Shown: positions 25,770-34,894, numbered from the stretch's first letter. The stretch is DNA of 64,000 nt from Fictibacillus solisalsi (GCF_900103485.1 NZ_FNHW01000001.1:1089418-1153417), one strand, 5' to 3'. Notes: generated by a model from the letters alone, not told the origin. Numbers and translations: made by a program.

Positions 25770-26577
25770 TCTGACAGCCTCCAACCTATAGCAGTTTATT
25801 TTGATTATAGAGTGTCCCTGAAAAGGAATATTATGAGCAAAAGGCAGAATATCAATTCACGGGGATCCAATTAATGAGGCATGAGTCATGACCAGTGATC
25901 ATTAATATCATATATTAATCAGCGAACTATTTTTGTTGGGTTTTACAAACTCACTGGATGTGATGTGGCACGAACTTACACAAGGAGTGACCCAGTTCAC
26001 AAGCGGGCTAGAATATGAAAAGCAGCCTGGAGCTTTAAACGAACATCACTCGGATGTTTTTGTTGCACCGAATTTTTTAAAGACCTCTATTTTGTGGAAT
26101 GCACAATTTTAAAATACTTGCCAATCTTCATGGAGGGTAAAGGCCCATTGAGAATTTGCTAAGAGGTAGATCCGTGTCAGGCAATAATGCTGATTAATAA
26201 ATAAAAACTGTCATTTAAGTAAGTATGGCTTCACACATCGTCTCTTCCATAAAGATAGGTGCTGTTCATCCAAGGGGAAAGTGAAGCTAAACTCTTTTTA
26301 GATAATAACAGGCCTTTTGGGAAAAGCTTCCGCATACAAAGATCCTTAGGAACGGTACAAACGCGATATTGCAGCCCAAAAGGTGGGGATGGAACTAGTC
26401 CCCATTAACTATCCGGCAGCGTCTAAGGGTGAGTTCAATAAAGAAAAAAGTTGACTTTTTTGAGGAAGAATACGCTCCGGTGTTGAAAGTAAACAATATT
26501 TTTCACACTTTTTTACTTTATTTGTAGTGAACAACATATCATTCTATAGAAGAAAATTATCTCTATAGGAGGTTTCA
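25770..26577. other. Gene-poor stretch with decayed coding DNA
   Basis: The only recognisable relic is the M4 protease piece at 25954. A short frame near 26340 (YKRDIAAQKVGMELVPINYP) may be another, unidentified fragment. Bases 26470-26577 hold the AT-rich upstream region and the ribosome binding site (TAGGAGG) of the SDR gene. Confidence 0.45.
25954..26112 (+). pseudogene. Neutral metalloprotease (M4, thermolysin family) remnant
   Basis: The frame LDVMWHELTQGVTQFTSGLE continues YEKQPGALNEHHSDVF, which is the zinc-binding heart of bacillolysin/thermolysin proteases (family: HELTHAVT, then GALNE..SD). The second zinc histidine of HExxH has become Gln. Nothing of the long pro-region or C-terminal domain remains and the frame ends at TAA 26110. 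This is an internal gene fragment. Confidence 0.8.
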
Positions 26578-27558
26578 ATGGATCACAAGGATCAAAGTCG
26601 CCAATTAGACCAGATAAAGCAAATGCAACAAATGTTTAAAGCGAACATGAAAACTCAACCTTATCCCATGTACCCTAACTATGGGAAAATCACACGTTAC
26701 GAAGAAATCCCGATAAGTTTACCTGAACAGCGCCAGCTTCGCCATCCCGGAGTGGAAAAATTTATGGTACCCCTTCCAATTATCGAAAACCCGAACTATA
26801 AAGGGAGTGGAAAGTTAACAGGAAAAGTAGCACTTATTACAGGGGGTGACAGTGGTATTGGTGCAGCAGTAGCCATTGCGTTTGCTAAAGAAGGCGCAGA
26901 TGTTGCTATTTCATACTTAGATGAACATGAGGATGCAAATAGAACAAAAACAAGGATTGAGCAACTCGGACAACGTTGTTTTCTAATGCCTGGTGACTTG
27001 CGGGACAAACAACAGTGTATCTCTATTGTAGAACAAACAGTAAATACGTTTGGACGTCTAGATATTCTTTGTAACCATGTTGGTATCCAATTCCAACAAC
27101 TAAGTCTCCTTGACATTACAGATGAGCAATTCGATGACACCTTCAAAGTTAATATATACTCTCATTTTTACACAACAAGAGCAGCGCTTCCTCATTTAAA
27201 ACCAGGCAGCTCAATCATTGGCACTTCTTCAGTGGTGACTTATGTAGGTGAAAAGCAAATGATTGATTATACGAGCACAAAAGGCGCAATAGTTGGTTGG
27301 ACACGTGCCTTGGCTAAAAATGTCGTGAAACAAGGGATCCGAGTCAATGCCGTCGCCCCCGGCCGAATTTGGACCCCACTTATTTCAGCAAGTTTCTCGT
27401 CAGATCAAGTCGCTGTATATGGAGCATTTAATCCAATGGAACGAGTTGCCCATCCATTTGAACTCGCACCAACCTTTGTCTATCTTGCTTCTGATGATTC
27501 TCGTTTTGTTACTGGTCAAGTTCTTCATGTTGATGGGGGAGAATCCACACATTCCTAA
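26578..27558 (+). CDS. SDR family oxidoreductase (YhxC/YhdF type)
   Basis: A 326-aa short-chain dehydrogenase with a long N-terminal extension, as in the B. subtilis general-stress proteins YdaD, YhdF and YhxC. The extension is Gln/Met/Pro-rich (residues 1-75). The NAD(P) fold is [15 protein letters not shown] at about 83-97. The active-site serine lies in TSSVVTYVG, and the Tyr-Lys pair is in IDYTSTKGA. The usual NNAG motif is changed to CNHVG. The true substrate of this clade is unknown. ATG follows TAGGAGGTTTCA. Confidence 0.9.
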   Translation: MDHKDQSRQLDQIKQMQQMFKANMKTQPYPMYPNYGKITRYEEIPISLPEQRQLRHPGVEKFMVPLPIIENPNYKGSGKLTGKVALITGGDSGIGAAVAIAFAKEGADVAISYLDEHEDANRTKTRIEQLGQRCFLMPGDLRDKQQCISIVEQTVNTFGRLDILCNHVGIQFQQLSLLDITDEQFDDTFKVNIYSHFYTTRAALPHLKPGSSIIGTSSVVTYVGEKQMIDYTSTKGAIVGWTRALAKNVVKQGIRVNAVAPGRIWTPLISASFSSDQVAVYGAFNPMERVAHPFELAPTFVYLASDDSRFVTGQVLHVDGGESTHS

Positions 27559-27576
27559 TGGAAGGGGGTTACCATT

Positions 27577-27741
27577 TTGAGATATGAATTTAATCCAGAA
27601 GTAAAGCTATTGCTAGTAAACCATTCAAATGAAAAAGTAAAGATGGTCTATATTGAGGATTCCTGGCCAATGTCTAAAATAGCACTTAGACCACCATACT
27701 ATTACTACCCAAGTTACGAGCTGAATTATCCAATAATCTGA
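27577..27741 (+). CDS. Small hypothetical protein, 54 aa
   Basis: A TTG-started frame 18 bp after the SDR stop, with a strong ribosome binding site (GAAGGGGGTT). It reads RYEFNPEVKLLLVNHSNEKV and later DSWPMSKIALRPP, ending in a Tyr/Pro-rich tail (YYYYPSYELNYP). It is not recognised. Position and spacing suggest co-transcription with the SDR gene. The frame is uninterrupted in a stretch otherwise full of stops, which supports it being real. Confidence 0.5.
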   Translation: MRYEFNPEVKLLLVNHSNEKVKMVYIEDSWPMSKIALRPPYYYYPSYELNYPII

Positions 27742-28690
27742 TAATAACAGACAAAAAGACCTATACACAGTGTGGAAGTCCATTCAACATTTCGCTTAGT
27801 GTCCGCAATTATGCAAACTTTCAATTCATCCAGTTAAACTAATAAAAAAATAGGATAACGGTTTTAAAACGACTTTTATACAGTCGTCCTCAAGATTAAT
27901 AACCATTTGCTAACCTTGATTTGCTTATCCAAGTGCCACTCTGTGTGTGAGTCAACCTTGTGATTCGTTATCTTTTCAAAAATTCAGTCATAAAATGTTA
28001 AAACAGTATGAAAAAGTTTGAGTGTCATAAACAAACATATAACACATGGCTTTTGCTTTTCACATATAGGCGAAGACTTGTCTAAAAAAAATTGGTGGTC
28101 AAATGATATCATGCATATAAAACTGACCATCAAAACAACAAACCCAAACCCCTTAACACCAATGGTGTCAAGGGGTTTGGGTTTTAATACATGCTCATGT
28201 ATTGTTCATGGTCACAGGGGTGAACTTGTGTACGCTACATATACTTTGTGTCTACGCTTACGCTAATTACCATAGCAGTTTCCCGGAAAACAAGCAAAGA
28301 ACCAAAACCTTAAATTTCGCCTGATTTGGCCAAATTAAGGATTTCAGTTTTGAGAAACACTCCTCAATCCATTAAGGTTAACTTCTTCCAACTCCCGAAG
28401 CAGTATATCGGCGCCTTTAAGGGTCAACAATTCCCATTCCCATAAGCCTTATTTTCTCTCGTTACCTCACTGGTAATCACACACATATGTTAGGCAGTAT
28501 ATTCTGGAAGAACACATAGGATAGATTCTGTACACGAGTTACGGAACAAGAAAAAAAGCCTCTGAAGCAGCATATTTAAACACAATCTTAAGTATTAAAA
28601 AAAAAGGAGCTACCGAAGCAACTCGATTTTTTATCAAGAAACAATGCTTTATTATACCAACCTATTCGTTAAGTTACGCAGTTGTTTAAA
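27742..28690. other. Intergenic region with a glnA relic
   Basis: Outside the glnA fragment (28141-28242) no gene is recognised. The frame at 28018-28266 crosses the relic on the opposite strand and is not credible. An inverted repeat CCTTAAATTT...AAATTAAGG lies near 28308-28340. A leftward frame near 28340-28440 (LLTLKGADILLRELEEVN) is open but too short to assign. Confidence 0.5.
28141..28242 (-). pseudogene. glnA: Inverted remnant of a glutamine synthetase 3' end plus terminator
   Basis: The reverse complement matches the end of the intact glnA and its terminator over about 100 bp. The last codons read M, stop, RTQVHPCDHEQYMSMY, stop, against [18 protein letters not shown] in the intact gene. 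The terminator stem (28141-28160 with 28164-28183) is conserved but carries a compensating T-A to C-G change. Similarity stops at about 28242. It is a relic of a second, diverged glnA or a rearranged duplicate. Confidence 0.88.
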
Positions 28691-29530
28691 TTATGGGGTA
28701 CCGTGTGTAAGATGCGTGTCAAACATATCAATGATTTCTAGGAACCTATCAGCTTCCCGAAAAACATGGTCTGCTAATAGAGGGTGAATAATGCTCTTTA
28801 TTTTACATTGCTCAATTAAATCACGGGCTGTTTTCTTGAAGTCCCTAAGAGATACGACCGACACCCGATTTTGATCAAGGAATTGATCTAAAAGAGGAAC
28901 GGTTTGAGATTGTGGCTTCATAGATTCTAAGTCCCTTGCCTGATATAGCAATTGATCAAAATCATTGCTGAAATTCCGTGCTAGATCAACTAGTTTCCTT
29001 TCTGACGGATCAAGGAGATGGCCAATAAATTTGGCATGGTCTGCCATAATCCTTAAGAAGAAGACATTTTCTTTAATAATGGCATCTGGAAGCGATTGTA
29101 ATTTCCCTTCATTTAATTCAATTAATCGCTTCCTAAAATAATTTGCTTCCCTGCTTGTATGGTCAACTAAAAGTGGGAAATTATTTGCCCCTGGCAATTT
29201 GCATGTGAGAATAAGTCCTAATACTTTCCGTTTAAATAAGAAAATATTAGAGGCAGCTTGTTGTACCTCGGAATTAAATCTTCTTATTTGTTCGGGGTCT
29301 GTTTGATTATTAAACGAATGTGCAGTTTGTTCGATGTATTCAAATATGCGATAAAATTGATTAGCCTCTTGAATTAGTTGAGTATCTTCTGCTCTAAAAC
29401 CCAATCGAAGAAATAAAGAATGTTCTTTCATGATCCTGGCCCAAAAACGAATTTCATTTAAAGAGCGCTCAACAAACAATCCAGATGTAACTCCGGTATC
29501 AGCATGCAAAGGTGTATCTTCCCCGTTCAT
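28691..29530 (-). CDS. DUF2935 domain protein
   Basis: A 279-aa, all-helical protein built of two similar halves: RSLNEIRFWARIMKEHSLFL at about 23-42 and IKENVFFLRIMADHAKFIGH at about 150-170. Each is followed by a His/Glu-containing helix (DHTSREANYFRKRL and DHVFREADRFLEII). The repeated E-x-x-F-W/L-R-I-M-x-E/D-H pattern looks like a ferritin/hemerythrin-like four-helix bundle with metal-ligand positions, which is inference. No function is established. A fragment of its 5' end is repeated at 23533. Confidence 0.85.
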   Translation of the reverse strand: MNGEDTPLHADTGVTSGLFVERSLNEIRFWARIMKEHSLFLRLGFRAEDTQLIQEANQFYRIFEYIEQTAHSFNNQTDPEQIRRFNSEVQQAASNIFLFKRKVLGLILTCKLPGANNFPLLVDHTSREANYFRKRLIELNEGKLQSLPDAIIKENVFFLRIMADHAKFIGHLLDPSERKLVDLARNFSNDFDQLLYQARDLESMKPQSQTVPLLDQFLDQNRVSVVSLRDFKKTARDLIEQCKIKSIIHPLLADHVFREADRFLEIIDMFDTHLTHGTP

Positions 29531-29992
29531 TCTGTAACCTCCCCGAATACCTTTTTGTTTTATTCCTATTTACAAAGTTATTTGAATATGCCTTAATGCA
29601 ATAGTTCCGTATTATCGATGAAGCTGTGGTTGAAAAAGACCCTAATAACAATCCTATTATGTTTGAAACATAAAAATACTAAAACAGTCATGCCTTTATT
29701 TTCTTTCCAGCAAATTAACAAATCGAATTTGCATTAACTTCTATAAATATTTCTGTTTACACAAACGTAGTTAAATTTTATTGCGTTCAATAGACTGGGA
29801 AACGTTTTAAAGAGCAAGTGGAAATCTTAAATCCAAATTAATGTAATTCGGCAATTTAAGCTAACCATATTATTTACTGTGTTTAACTAACCACATCCAT
29901 TTTCAGTGCTTATCATTTTACCTTTGATCCCCTGTATACTGGATAATATTTTATTGATAATATAAAAGTATATAGAAAGGGGCTAGGCATAA
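29531..29992. other. Intergenic region, nothing recognised
   Basis: AT-rich DNA between divergently oriented genes, with no reading frame of interest. Bases 29975-29992 hold the ribosome binding site AAAGGGG of the next gene. Confidence 0.5.
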
Positions 29993-30283
29993 TTGTTTGG
30001 AACAAAAGAAAGTAAAGAAGCGAAAAGACAAGAAAAAGAACAAAAAGAAGTTCAAAAGTTTCTAGAGAAGTATCAATTAGAGGATATAAGTGAAAAAGAT
30101 TTAGTTGTACTTAAGCGAATTGCCAATGATCTTGCAGGTAATGGGTTTTTTAAGGCAGGGATGGCATTAAGTTTTGCGAAAGCCGAAGAACAAGCCAAGG
30201 TCTCATACTTATCTGCTTTAGTGGAACAAAACTGGATGATTATCAGGAAGTTGGATGAAATTAGTAAAAAATTAGATAGGTAG
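29993..30283 (+). CDS. Hypothetical charged helical protein, 96 aa
   Basis: Starts at TTG 29993 after AGAAAGGGGCTAGG. Residues 1-35 are a Lys/Glu-rich helix (KESKEAKRQEKEQKEVQKFL), followed by a helical segment with LVVLKRIANDLAGNGFF and ending KLDEISKKLDR. It has no membrane segment and no recognised domain. Its own terminator follows at once, which supports a real monocistronic gene. Confidence 0.75.
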   Translation: MFGTKESKEAKRQEKEQKEVQKFLEKYQLEDISEKDLVVLKRIANDLAGNGFFKAGMALSFAKAEEQAKVSYLSALVEQNWMIIRKLDEISKKLDR

Positions 30284-30290
30284 TGCAAGG

Positions 30291-30317
30291 GCACTCACAA
30301 ATTAGTGGGTGCTTTTT
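30291..30317 (+). terminator. Terminator after the 96-aa gene
   Basis: GCACTCAC, 6-nt loop, GTGGGTGC and TTTTT. Confidence 0.85.
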
Positions 30318-30611
30318 CATTTGTTCTGCATAATAGGGAATGCTTCCCTTTTTGACTTTGAGGAATGTTTGAAAATAAAAAGAATTTAAATCCGCAACAG
30401 GAAGAAACAAATTGTCTTTAAACAACCATTTGCTTTATTAAGTACCAGATAGCTGAGTACAGCACTAAGGTAGTAAACCAATGACATCATGTGTTTTAAT
30501 TCAACGACTTTACTGTTTCTGGCTTATCTATACCAGAATTACGTTTTCAGAAATTAGTGACTTAGGTTATTATGGTTATATAGAATTATTACACATTCGG
30601 AGGATCTCAGT
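30318..30611. other. Intergenic region before the RsbR-like gene
   Basis: Nothing beyond a possible promoter area. No clear sigma-B promoter (GTTTAA/GGGTAT) was found. The ribosome binding site CGGAGGAT is at 30598-30606. Confidence 0.4.
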
Positions 30612-31454
30612 ATGAATAGAGACATACAGTTGCTCGGGGAAGAGCTAATTAAGCGGAAACAAGAAATAGCAGAAAAAGTTCATTTGAATCGGATGGCCGG
30701 GGTTTCAATGACGCCTAAAGAAATGAATGACTTTAAAAAAGTAGAACCGACAATTATGGAGCTTCGTACCCAGTTTATCAATTTATTTGGAGAATCTCTT
30801 ATTCATAACGATGAACAAGCGGAGTATATTGAAAGGGTCCGTGAATGGGGTAAAGAAACGGGTGATTATTCGTTTAAATTAGGAGCTCCTCTTGATGAAG
30901 CTTTGAAAGATACGAATTACTACCGGAGGTACATTTGGGAAGTACTTAAAAATGAATCAACCAGGTTATATTTATCAGCTGGGGTCATTTTTGAGGTCAT
31001 TGATATCATTGATCCTCTCTTGGATGAGGCTGTATACTATTTTAGTTTGACGTATATTCAATCATATAAAAAAGTACTTGATCAGGCAAAATCTGCATTT
31101 TTAGAGTTATCGGTTCCTATTGTTCCATTAGTCAGAGGGACTGGAGTGCTTCCTTTAGTAGGTAATATTGATACAGAAAGAGCACAGCACATTATGGAAG
31201 AAACATTAACCCAAGCTTTGAATTTAAAGTTAGAGAATTTAATCATAGATCTCTCAGGGGTCATGATTGTTGATACAATGGTAGCCGATCAATTATATAA
31301 AGTCATTGATGCACTTTCATTGTTAGGTGTATCAACCATACTTACAGGGATTCGGCCAGAAGTGGCACAAATTATGGTGAGTTTAGGATTAGACATTGAT
31401 AAATTTGTTGTGAGAGGGAACCTGCACCAGGCATTTTTGGAAGTAAGAAAGTAA
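30612..31454 (+). CDS. RsbR-type STAS protein (stressosome component)
   Basis: A 280-aa RsbT co-antagonist family protein. The N-terminal 150 residues form a variable sensor, probably non-haem globin-like. The C-terminal STAS domain starts at about 165 (LSVPIVPLVRGTGVLPLVGNI) and carries the conserved threonine region DLSGVMIVDTMVADQLYK and LTGIRPEVAQIMVSLGLD. RsbR paralogues build the stressosome that releases RsbT to activate sigma-B. No rsbS/rsbT lies nearby, so this is an orphan paralogue feeding a complex encoded elsewhere. Confidence 0.9.
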   Translation: MNRDIQLLGEELIKRKQEIAEKVHLNRMAGVSMTPKEMNDFKKVEPTIMELRTQFINLFGESLIHNDEQAEYIERVREWGKETGDYSFKLGAPLDEALKDTNYYRRYIWEVLKNESTRLYLSAGVIFEVIDIIDPLLDEAVYYFSLTYIQSYKKVLDQAKSAFLELSVPIVPLVRGTGVLPLVGNIDTERAQHIMEETLTQALNLKLENLIIDLSGVMIVDTMVADQLYKVIDALSLLGVSTILTGIRPEVAQIMVSLGLDIDKFVVRGNLHQAFLEVRK

Positions 31455-31463
31455 GTAATCAGG

Positions 31464-31567
31464 TGGAAAGCAATTGGCTATTGCTTTCCATATTTTAACG
31501 TTGTATTAATTCATATTCTTACATAAGAAATATTTGAAGAACATCCCTTTTGTGGATGTTCTTTTTT
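31464..31567 (+). terminator. Two tandem hairpins after the RsbR-like gene
   Basis: TGGAAAGCAA (31464-31473) pairs with 31481-31490, and AAGAACATCC (31537-31546) pairs with 31554-31563 followed by a T-run. The second is the stronger terminator. Confidence 0.8.
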
Positions 31568-31763
31568 ATTCATCCATTTAATGGAGGCGAATAAGCAACA
31601 GGAGAAATGAACACACCTAGTACAAAGCGCTTCTCATTGAAAAAGACAAGCAACTAAATTGCGCCTGGTGCACATTGGAACTTTAGCCTAATGGATACGT
31701 TAAAAATACATAGTTCGTAGATGCAGCCGAATACTTAACCGATTATAACGTGTATTGTCACAA

Positions 31764-31892
31764 ATTCTAGCCGCCGATCAGTCATGTGACTTCTGGAAAG
31801 ATCAGCTGGAAAGCTTCTACCGGCTGGCATTAAACCTTAAGCGGGCGAGTATTAAAGAGGTTAAGGAGAAGTATTTTGGATTATTCATATAG
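31764..31892 (+). pseudogene. Unidentified gene-end fragment
   Basis: An open stretch reads ILAADQSCDFWKDQLESFYR, LALNLKRASIKEVKEKYFG and ends LFI, stop. It has protein-like composition (amphipathic helix, clean end) but no start codon or ribosome binding site, and upstream bases are full of stops. The family is not recognised. Confidence 0.35.
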
Positions 31893-32064
31893 AATTAGAT
31901 GATTATTGAAGGAATATGGTTTCCGATAGGAGAGGGTTTTATTTCAGTCAGGTACATTGAAAGAGAATCCTCTCATCAAGGCAAGGTGATGCGAGAAGTA
32001 GTTTAACACGTACCTCTATGTATAAAAACAACAATTTTTAGAAAACTGCCTTAAGAAATTAGGA

Positions 32065-32090
32065 AAGTCTATCTCCGAAGAGATAGACTT
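32065..32090 (-). terminator. Hairpin downstream of the Cys/Lys-rich peptide gene
   Basis: An 11-bp perfect stem, AAGTCTATCTC with GAGATAGACTT, around a CGAA tetraloop (TTCG on the transcribed strand). Only a short T-rich stretch follows leftward. Confidence 0.6.
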
Positions 32091-32106
32091 CACTAACACT
32101 CGGCTT

Positions 32107-32250
32107 TTAAGACCATCGGTTATGGTGTCGACAACACTTTTTCTTTTTCTTTTTCTTACAGATGAAGCTTGAGGATGAGCTTGAGGATGAACGTCGTTGT
32201 TTGCGACATTTACATTTACATTTAATTCTCTTTTTATGAGAACATGACAT
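32107..32250 (-). CDS. Small Cys/Lys/Ser-rich protein, probable spore-coat-like peptide (47 aa)
   Basis: Read leftward from ATG 32250, nine bases after GAGGAG. The peptide begins MSCSHKKRIKCKCKCRKQRR, then has eight consecutive serines, FIC, seven lysines, CC and a RHHNRWS end. Such low-complexity Lys/Cys/Ser/His peptides resemble minor coat or crust proteins of Bacillus spores (CotC/CotG-like in composition, not in sequence). The coding DNA consists of short tandem repeats, for example GCTTGAGGATGA twice. Frame, ribosome binding site and following hairpin support a real gene. The coat role is inference. Confidence 0.65.
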   Translation of the reverse strand: MSCSHKKRIKCKCKCRKQRRSSSSSSSSFICKKKKKKKCCRHHNRWS

Positions 32251-32571
32251 TTAATTTCAACTCCTCTGAATCATTTTGAGAATAAGAGAGAATCTCTTAA
32301 TCTCTCAATATAGTATGTAGCAATACAGTAGATTGTGAAAATAAACCTTAAAAATGTGCGAATAGTACAGTGATCGATAATTAAAATTCATTGTTCCTGA
32401 TGTTTAGGAGCTTATCGGCTTTTTGATAGTTTACCATTTTTTTACTTTACTGATATTCTTATATAAAAGCACAAAAAAACCACCCGTATTAATGGGTGGT
32501 TGCTGCATCATCTAACCCTGTTTTTTCTTGTTAATCTTTTGAGAATCAGTCCTGCCTTATATAATTATATT
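32251..32571. other. Intergenic region before the LysE gene end
   Basis: It contains the upstream region of the coat-like peptide gene and, at 32473-32501, the LysE terminator. No other gene is seen. Confidence 0.5.
32473..32501 (-). terminator. Terminator of the LysE-type gene
   Basis: AACCACCC (32478-32485) pairs with GGGTGGTT (32494-32501), followed leftward by seven Ts on the transcribed strand. Confidence 0.85.
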
Positions 32572-33204
32572 CTAATTATGGGTCTTTTCTAGAGCGAGTT
32601 TTATACCGAAACCTATCAGTATAGAACCTGTGATTCCTTCTATAATATTTTGTGCTTTAGGTCTCCTCATGAAGGTGCTAATCTGATTAAGTAAATAGAC
32701 ATAAAATAAAAACCATATGGCGGTCAATACAGTATAAGTGATGCCCATTATAAAAAACGGTAGAAAGGTATTGCTGCCAGAGTCCACGAACTGAGGAAAA
32801 AAAGTTAAGAAAAAGACAGCAACTTTGGGATTTAGGATATTGGTCAAGAATCCCAGTTTAAAGAATGATGTGTTTTCAAACTGGTTTTCTGTGTTCATCT
32901 CAACGCTTGCTGCTTCTTCCTTTTTCCTTAAAGACCATAAATTCTTAACACCCAGATAAATTAAGTAAACAGCTCCCACATATTTAAAGACAGAAAATAA
33001 TAACGCTGATTTCACAATGATCGCTGATAGTCCTAGTACAGCAGCAGAAGTATGGATAAGGAGGGCACAACAAATACCTAAGGCTGTTTTAAGACCCCCG
33101 CTTCTCCCAACGGTGAGAGTGCTTTTGGTAACAATGGCAGTATCGGGACCAGGTAAAATAATTAGAAAAATACACATAAGGACAAAAAGATAAAAGTTTT
33201 CCAT
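32572..33204 (-). CDS. LysE/RhtB family amino-acid exporter
   Basis: A 210-aa inner-membrane protein with about six helices. The family signature LPGPDTAIVTKSTLTVGRSGG (residues about 18-38) and the later GFLTNILNPKVAVFFLTFFPQF are clear. LysE/RhtB proteins export amino acids such as homoserine, threonine or lysine. The substrate here is unknown. ATG 33204 follows GAAAGGAGAT. It stands alone with its own terminator. Confidence 0.92.
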   Translation of the reverse strand: MENFYLFVLMCIFLIILPGPDTAIVTKSTLTVGRSGGLKTALGICCALLIHTSAAVLGLSAIIVKSALLFSVFKYVGAVYLIYLGVKNLWSLRKKEEAASVEMNTENQFENTSFFKLGFLTNILNPKVAVFFLTFFPQFVDSGSNTFLPFFIMGITYTVLTAIWFLFYVYLLNQISTFMRRPKAQNIIEGITGSILIGFGIKLALEKTHN

Positions 33205-33704
33205 TTTATTATCTCCTTTCTGATTATGATAAGGCCAGAATATGTGATTCTTACACTGTATTATATATAAATGCTGTTATTAATTGAACATAAATCTTAT
33301 TGTGATTTCTTTGTTGAACCAGGGCTCCGGCTAGTGGATTACCAAATGAAATACATAAATTAAAACAAGACAGTTTGATTGATGTTAAGCTAAATTAGAT
33401 TCTAATAACGAGATTCGGAATGAACTGGGCAAAGATATGGTTTAGAACCAAGAAATTTATCTCCTGTTCTATTTAATCAAAAATGAAATAGCGGAAATTT
33501 CAAAGCTTTGAAAGAGGATCATATTTATCACCGCAACTTCAATATATGTAAATAACCACTTTCATTTTGAAAGTGTTGGTGTTATGCGGATTTTAGACAT
33601 TAAACCGTGAAAAACATATAAGATATACCGTTCGCAAGTTACCCTGAGAATGCGGACAATACAAGAGCATGTATCAAAATTCAAAATTCCTGATACTTTT
33701 GGTA
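33205..33704. other. Intergenic region, nothing recognised
   Basis: About 500 bp of AT-rich DNA with only short frames and no recognised motif apart from the terminator at its right end. Confidence 0.5.
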
Positions 33705-33716
33705 TCAGGGGTTTTT
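33689..33716. terminator. Terminator hairpin at the end of bsdA
   Basis: CCTGATAC, 5-nt loop, GTATCAGG, then GGTTTTTT on the plus strand. It overlaps the LysR stop codon. The better T-run faces right. Confidence 0.65.
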
Positions 33717-34619
33717 TCTGTTTAGGGGCACTTCCGATTCTTCTGATACCAGTAACTCAATCAGTTTTCTGTTGGCTTTTGACATATATTTGTCTTTCAT
33801 CCAGACAATCGCCGGTTTTGCTTGCAGAAAAGGTTCCTCAATTGTAAGTACTTTGAATTTTCCATCGTATGCCTGATGGATTTCTGAGCGGGGAATAATG
33901 GTCATCCCCATACCGGTGGCCACAAACGTCAGAATGGTGGATATATCCGGTCCGTCCAAAACCACCTGTGGTTGAAGATCATAGTGATGAAAATGGGAGA
34001 GAATATTCTCGTATATTCCGATTCCGGATCTTCTTTTTCCCAAGAGAAGATCCTGCTCAGCCACTTCTTTCAGGCTGATCGAGTCTTTTGGAAAGTGCTT
34101 CTCCCAGTGTCTTGGGATAACTGCAACAAACGGGTCTTCCTCCAGAGGGACAATTTCATATTGGCGTCCTTCGACCGGAAGTAAAAGGAGGGCAACATCA
34201 ATCATATTCTGCTGAAGCAGCTCCTCCAGATAATACGTATCACCATTGAATATCTTTACATACACTTTCGGAAATTCGTTATGAAACTGAGTTAAATGGG
34301 GGGCAAGATGGGAAACGCAAATCGTAGAAGTGCCGATGGTGACCGTCCCGGTAATGCCTTCTTTTATTTCCGACAATTCTCCTTTAATGGAATTAATCGA
34401 CTGAAGCAGCTGTTTGGAACGCTCATAAAGTTTCTGTCCTGCTTCTGTTACCTGCCACTGTTTTCCTTGTCGGATAATTAATTGAACACCGAGCTCCTCC
34501 TCTAATTGCTTAAGCTGCAAGCTCAGCGCCGGCTGGGCCATATGCAGAATCCTTGCAGCTTTTGTTATCTGTTTTTCTTCTATGATGGTTTGAAAATAGC
34601 GAAGCTGACGAATATCCAT
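33705..34619 (-). CDS. bsdA: LysR-family regulator of phenolic-acid decarboxylase
   Basis: A 304-aa LysR-type regulator: N-terminal winged helix (ARILHMAQPALSLQLKQLEE at about 21-40) and a C-terminal effector-binding fold (TVTIGTSTICVSHLAPHL onward). It is transcribed divergently from bsdBCD, the same arrangement as bsdA-bsdBCD in B. subtilis, where BsdA activates the operon in response to salicylate and other phenolic acids. The 275-bp spacer between them holds a candidate operator. The name rests on synteny plus family. Confidence 0.85.
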   Translation of the reverse strand: MDIRQLRYFQTIIEEKQITKAARILHMAQPALSLQLKQLEEELGVQLIIRQGKQWQVTEAGQKLYERSKQLLQSINSIKGELSEIKEGITGTVTIGTSTICVSHLAPHLTQFHNEFPKVYVKIFNGDTYYLEELLQQNMIDVALLLLPVEGRQYEIVPLEEDPFVAVIPRHWEKHFPKDSISLKEVAEQDLLLGKRRSGIGIYENILSHFHHYDLQPQVVLDGPDISTILTFVATGMGMTIIPRSEIHQAYDGKFKVLTIEEPFLQAKPAIVWMKDKYMSKANRKLIELLVSEESEVPLNRKNP

Positions 34620-34792
34620 GAGTTCTCCCTCACCCTTATCATTGCGATCTTACATAGATTTTGCTTATTCGGATCGAGCATACACTATTTTTTATGCGTT
34701 CACCAGAAATAGGGATCCGGTGTTATCTGGAATTCTATTTTTTCGGCCAATTATTTTCTGTCTATAGTATTTTCCATCCATAAGTTAAACAT

Positions 34793-34803
34793 ATGCATTG
34801 CAT
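34793..34803. promoter_or_regulatory. Candidate LysR-type operator between bsdA and bsdB
   Basis: The palindrome ATGCATTGCAT, within ATATGCATTGCATAAT, lies about 92 bp before bsdB and fits the general T-N11-A dyad of LysR sites. Inference from symmetry and position. Confidence 0.35.
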
Positions 34804-34894
34804 AATATATATATATTTTATTTATTAAAATGAGAGGCGTATACTTGTTTCTGTAAAACACGCTATACGTTATGAGCGAGAAAGGTGGGAACAG

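Larger units (their letters stand above)
31568..32106. other. Gene-poor stretch
   Basis: One possible gene-end fragment (31764-31892) and the hairpin at 32065. The rest shows no supported coding DNA. Confidence 0.45.

Noticed and set aside
28018-28266. Plus-strand 82-codon frame
   Set aside because: It crosses the inverted glnA terminator and coding relic; no ribosome binding site.
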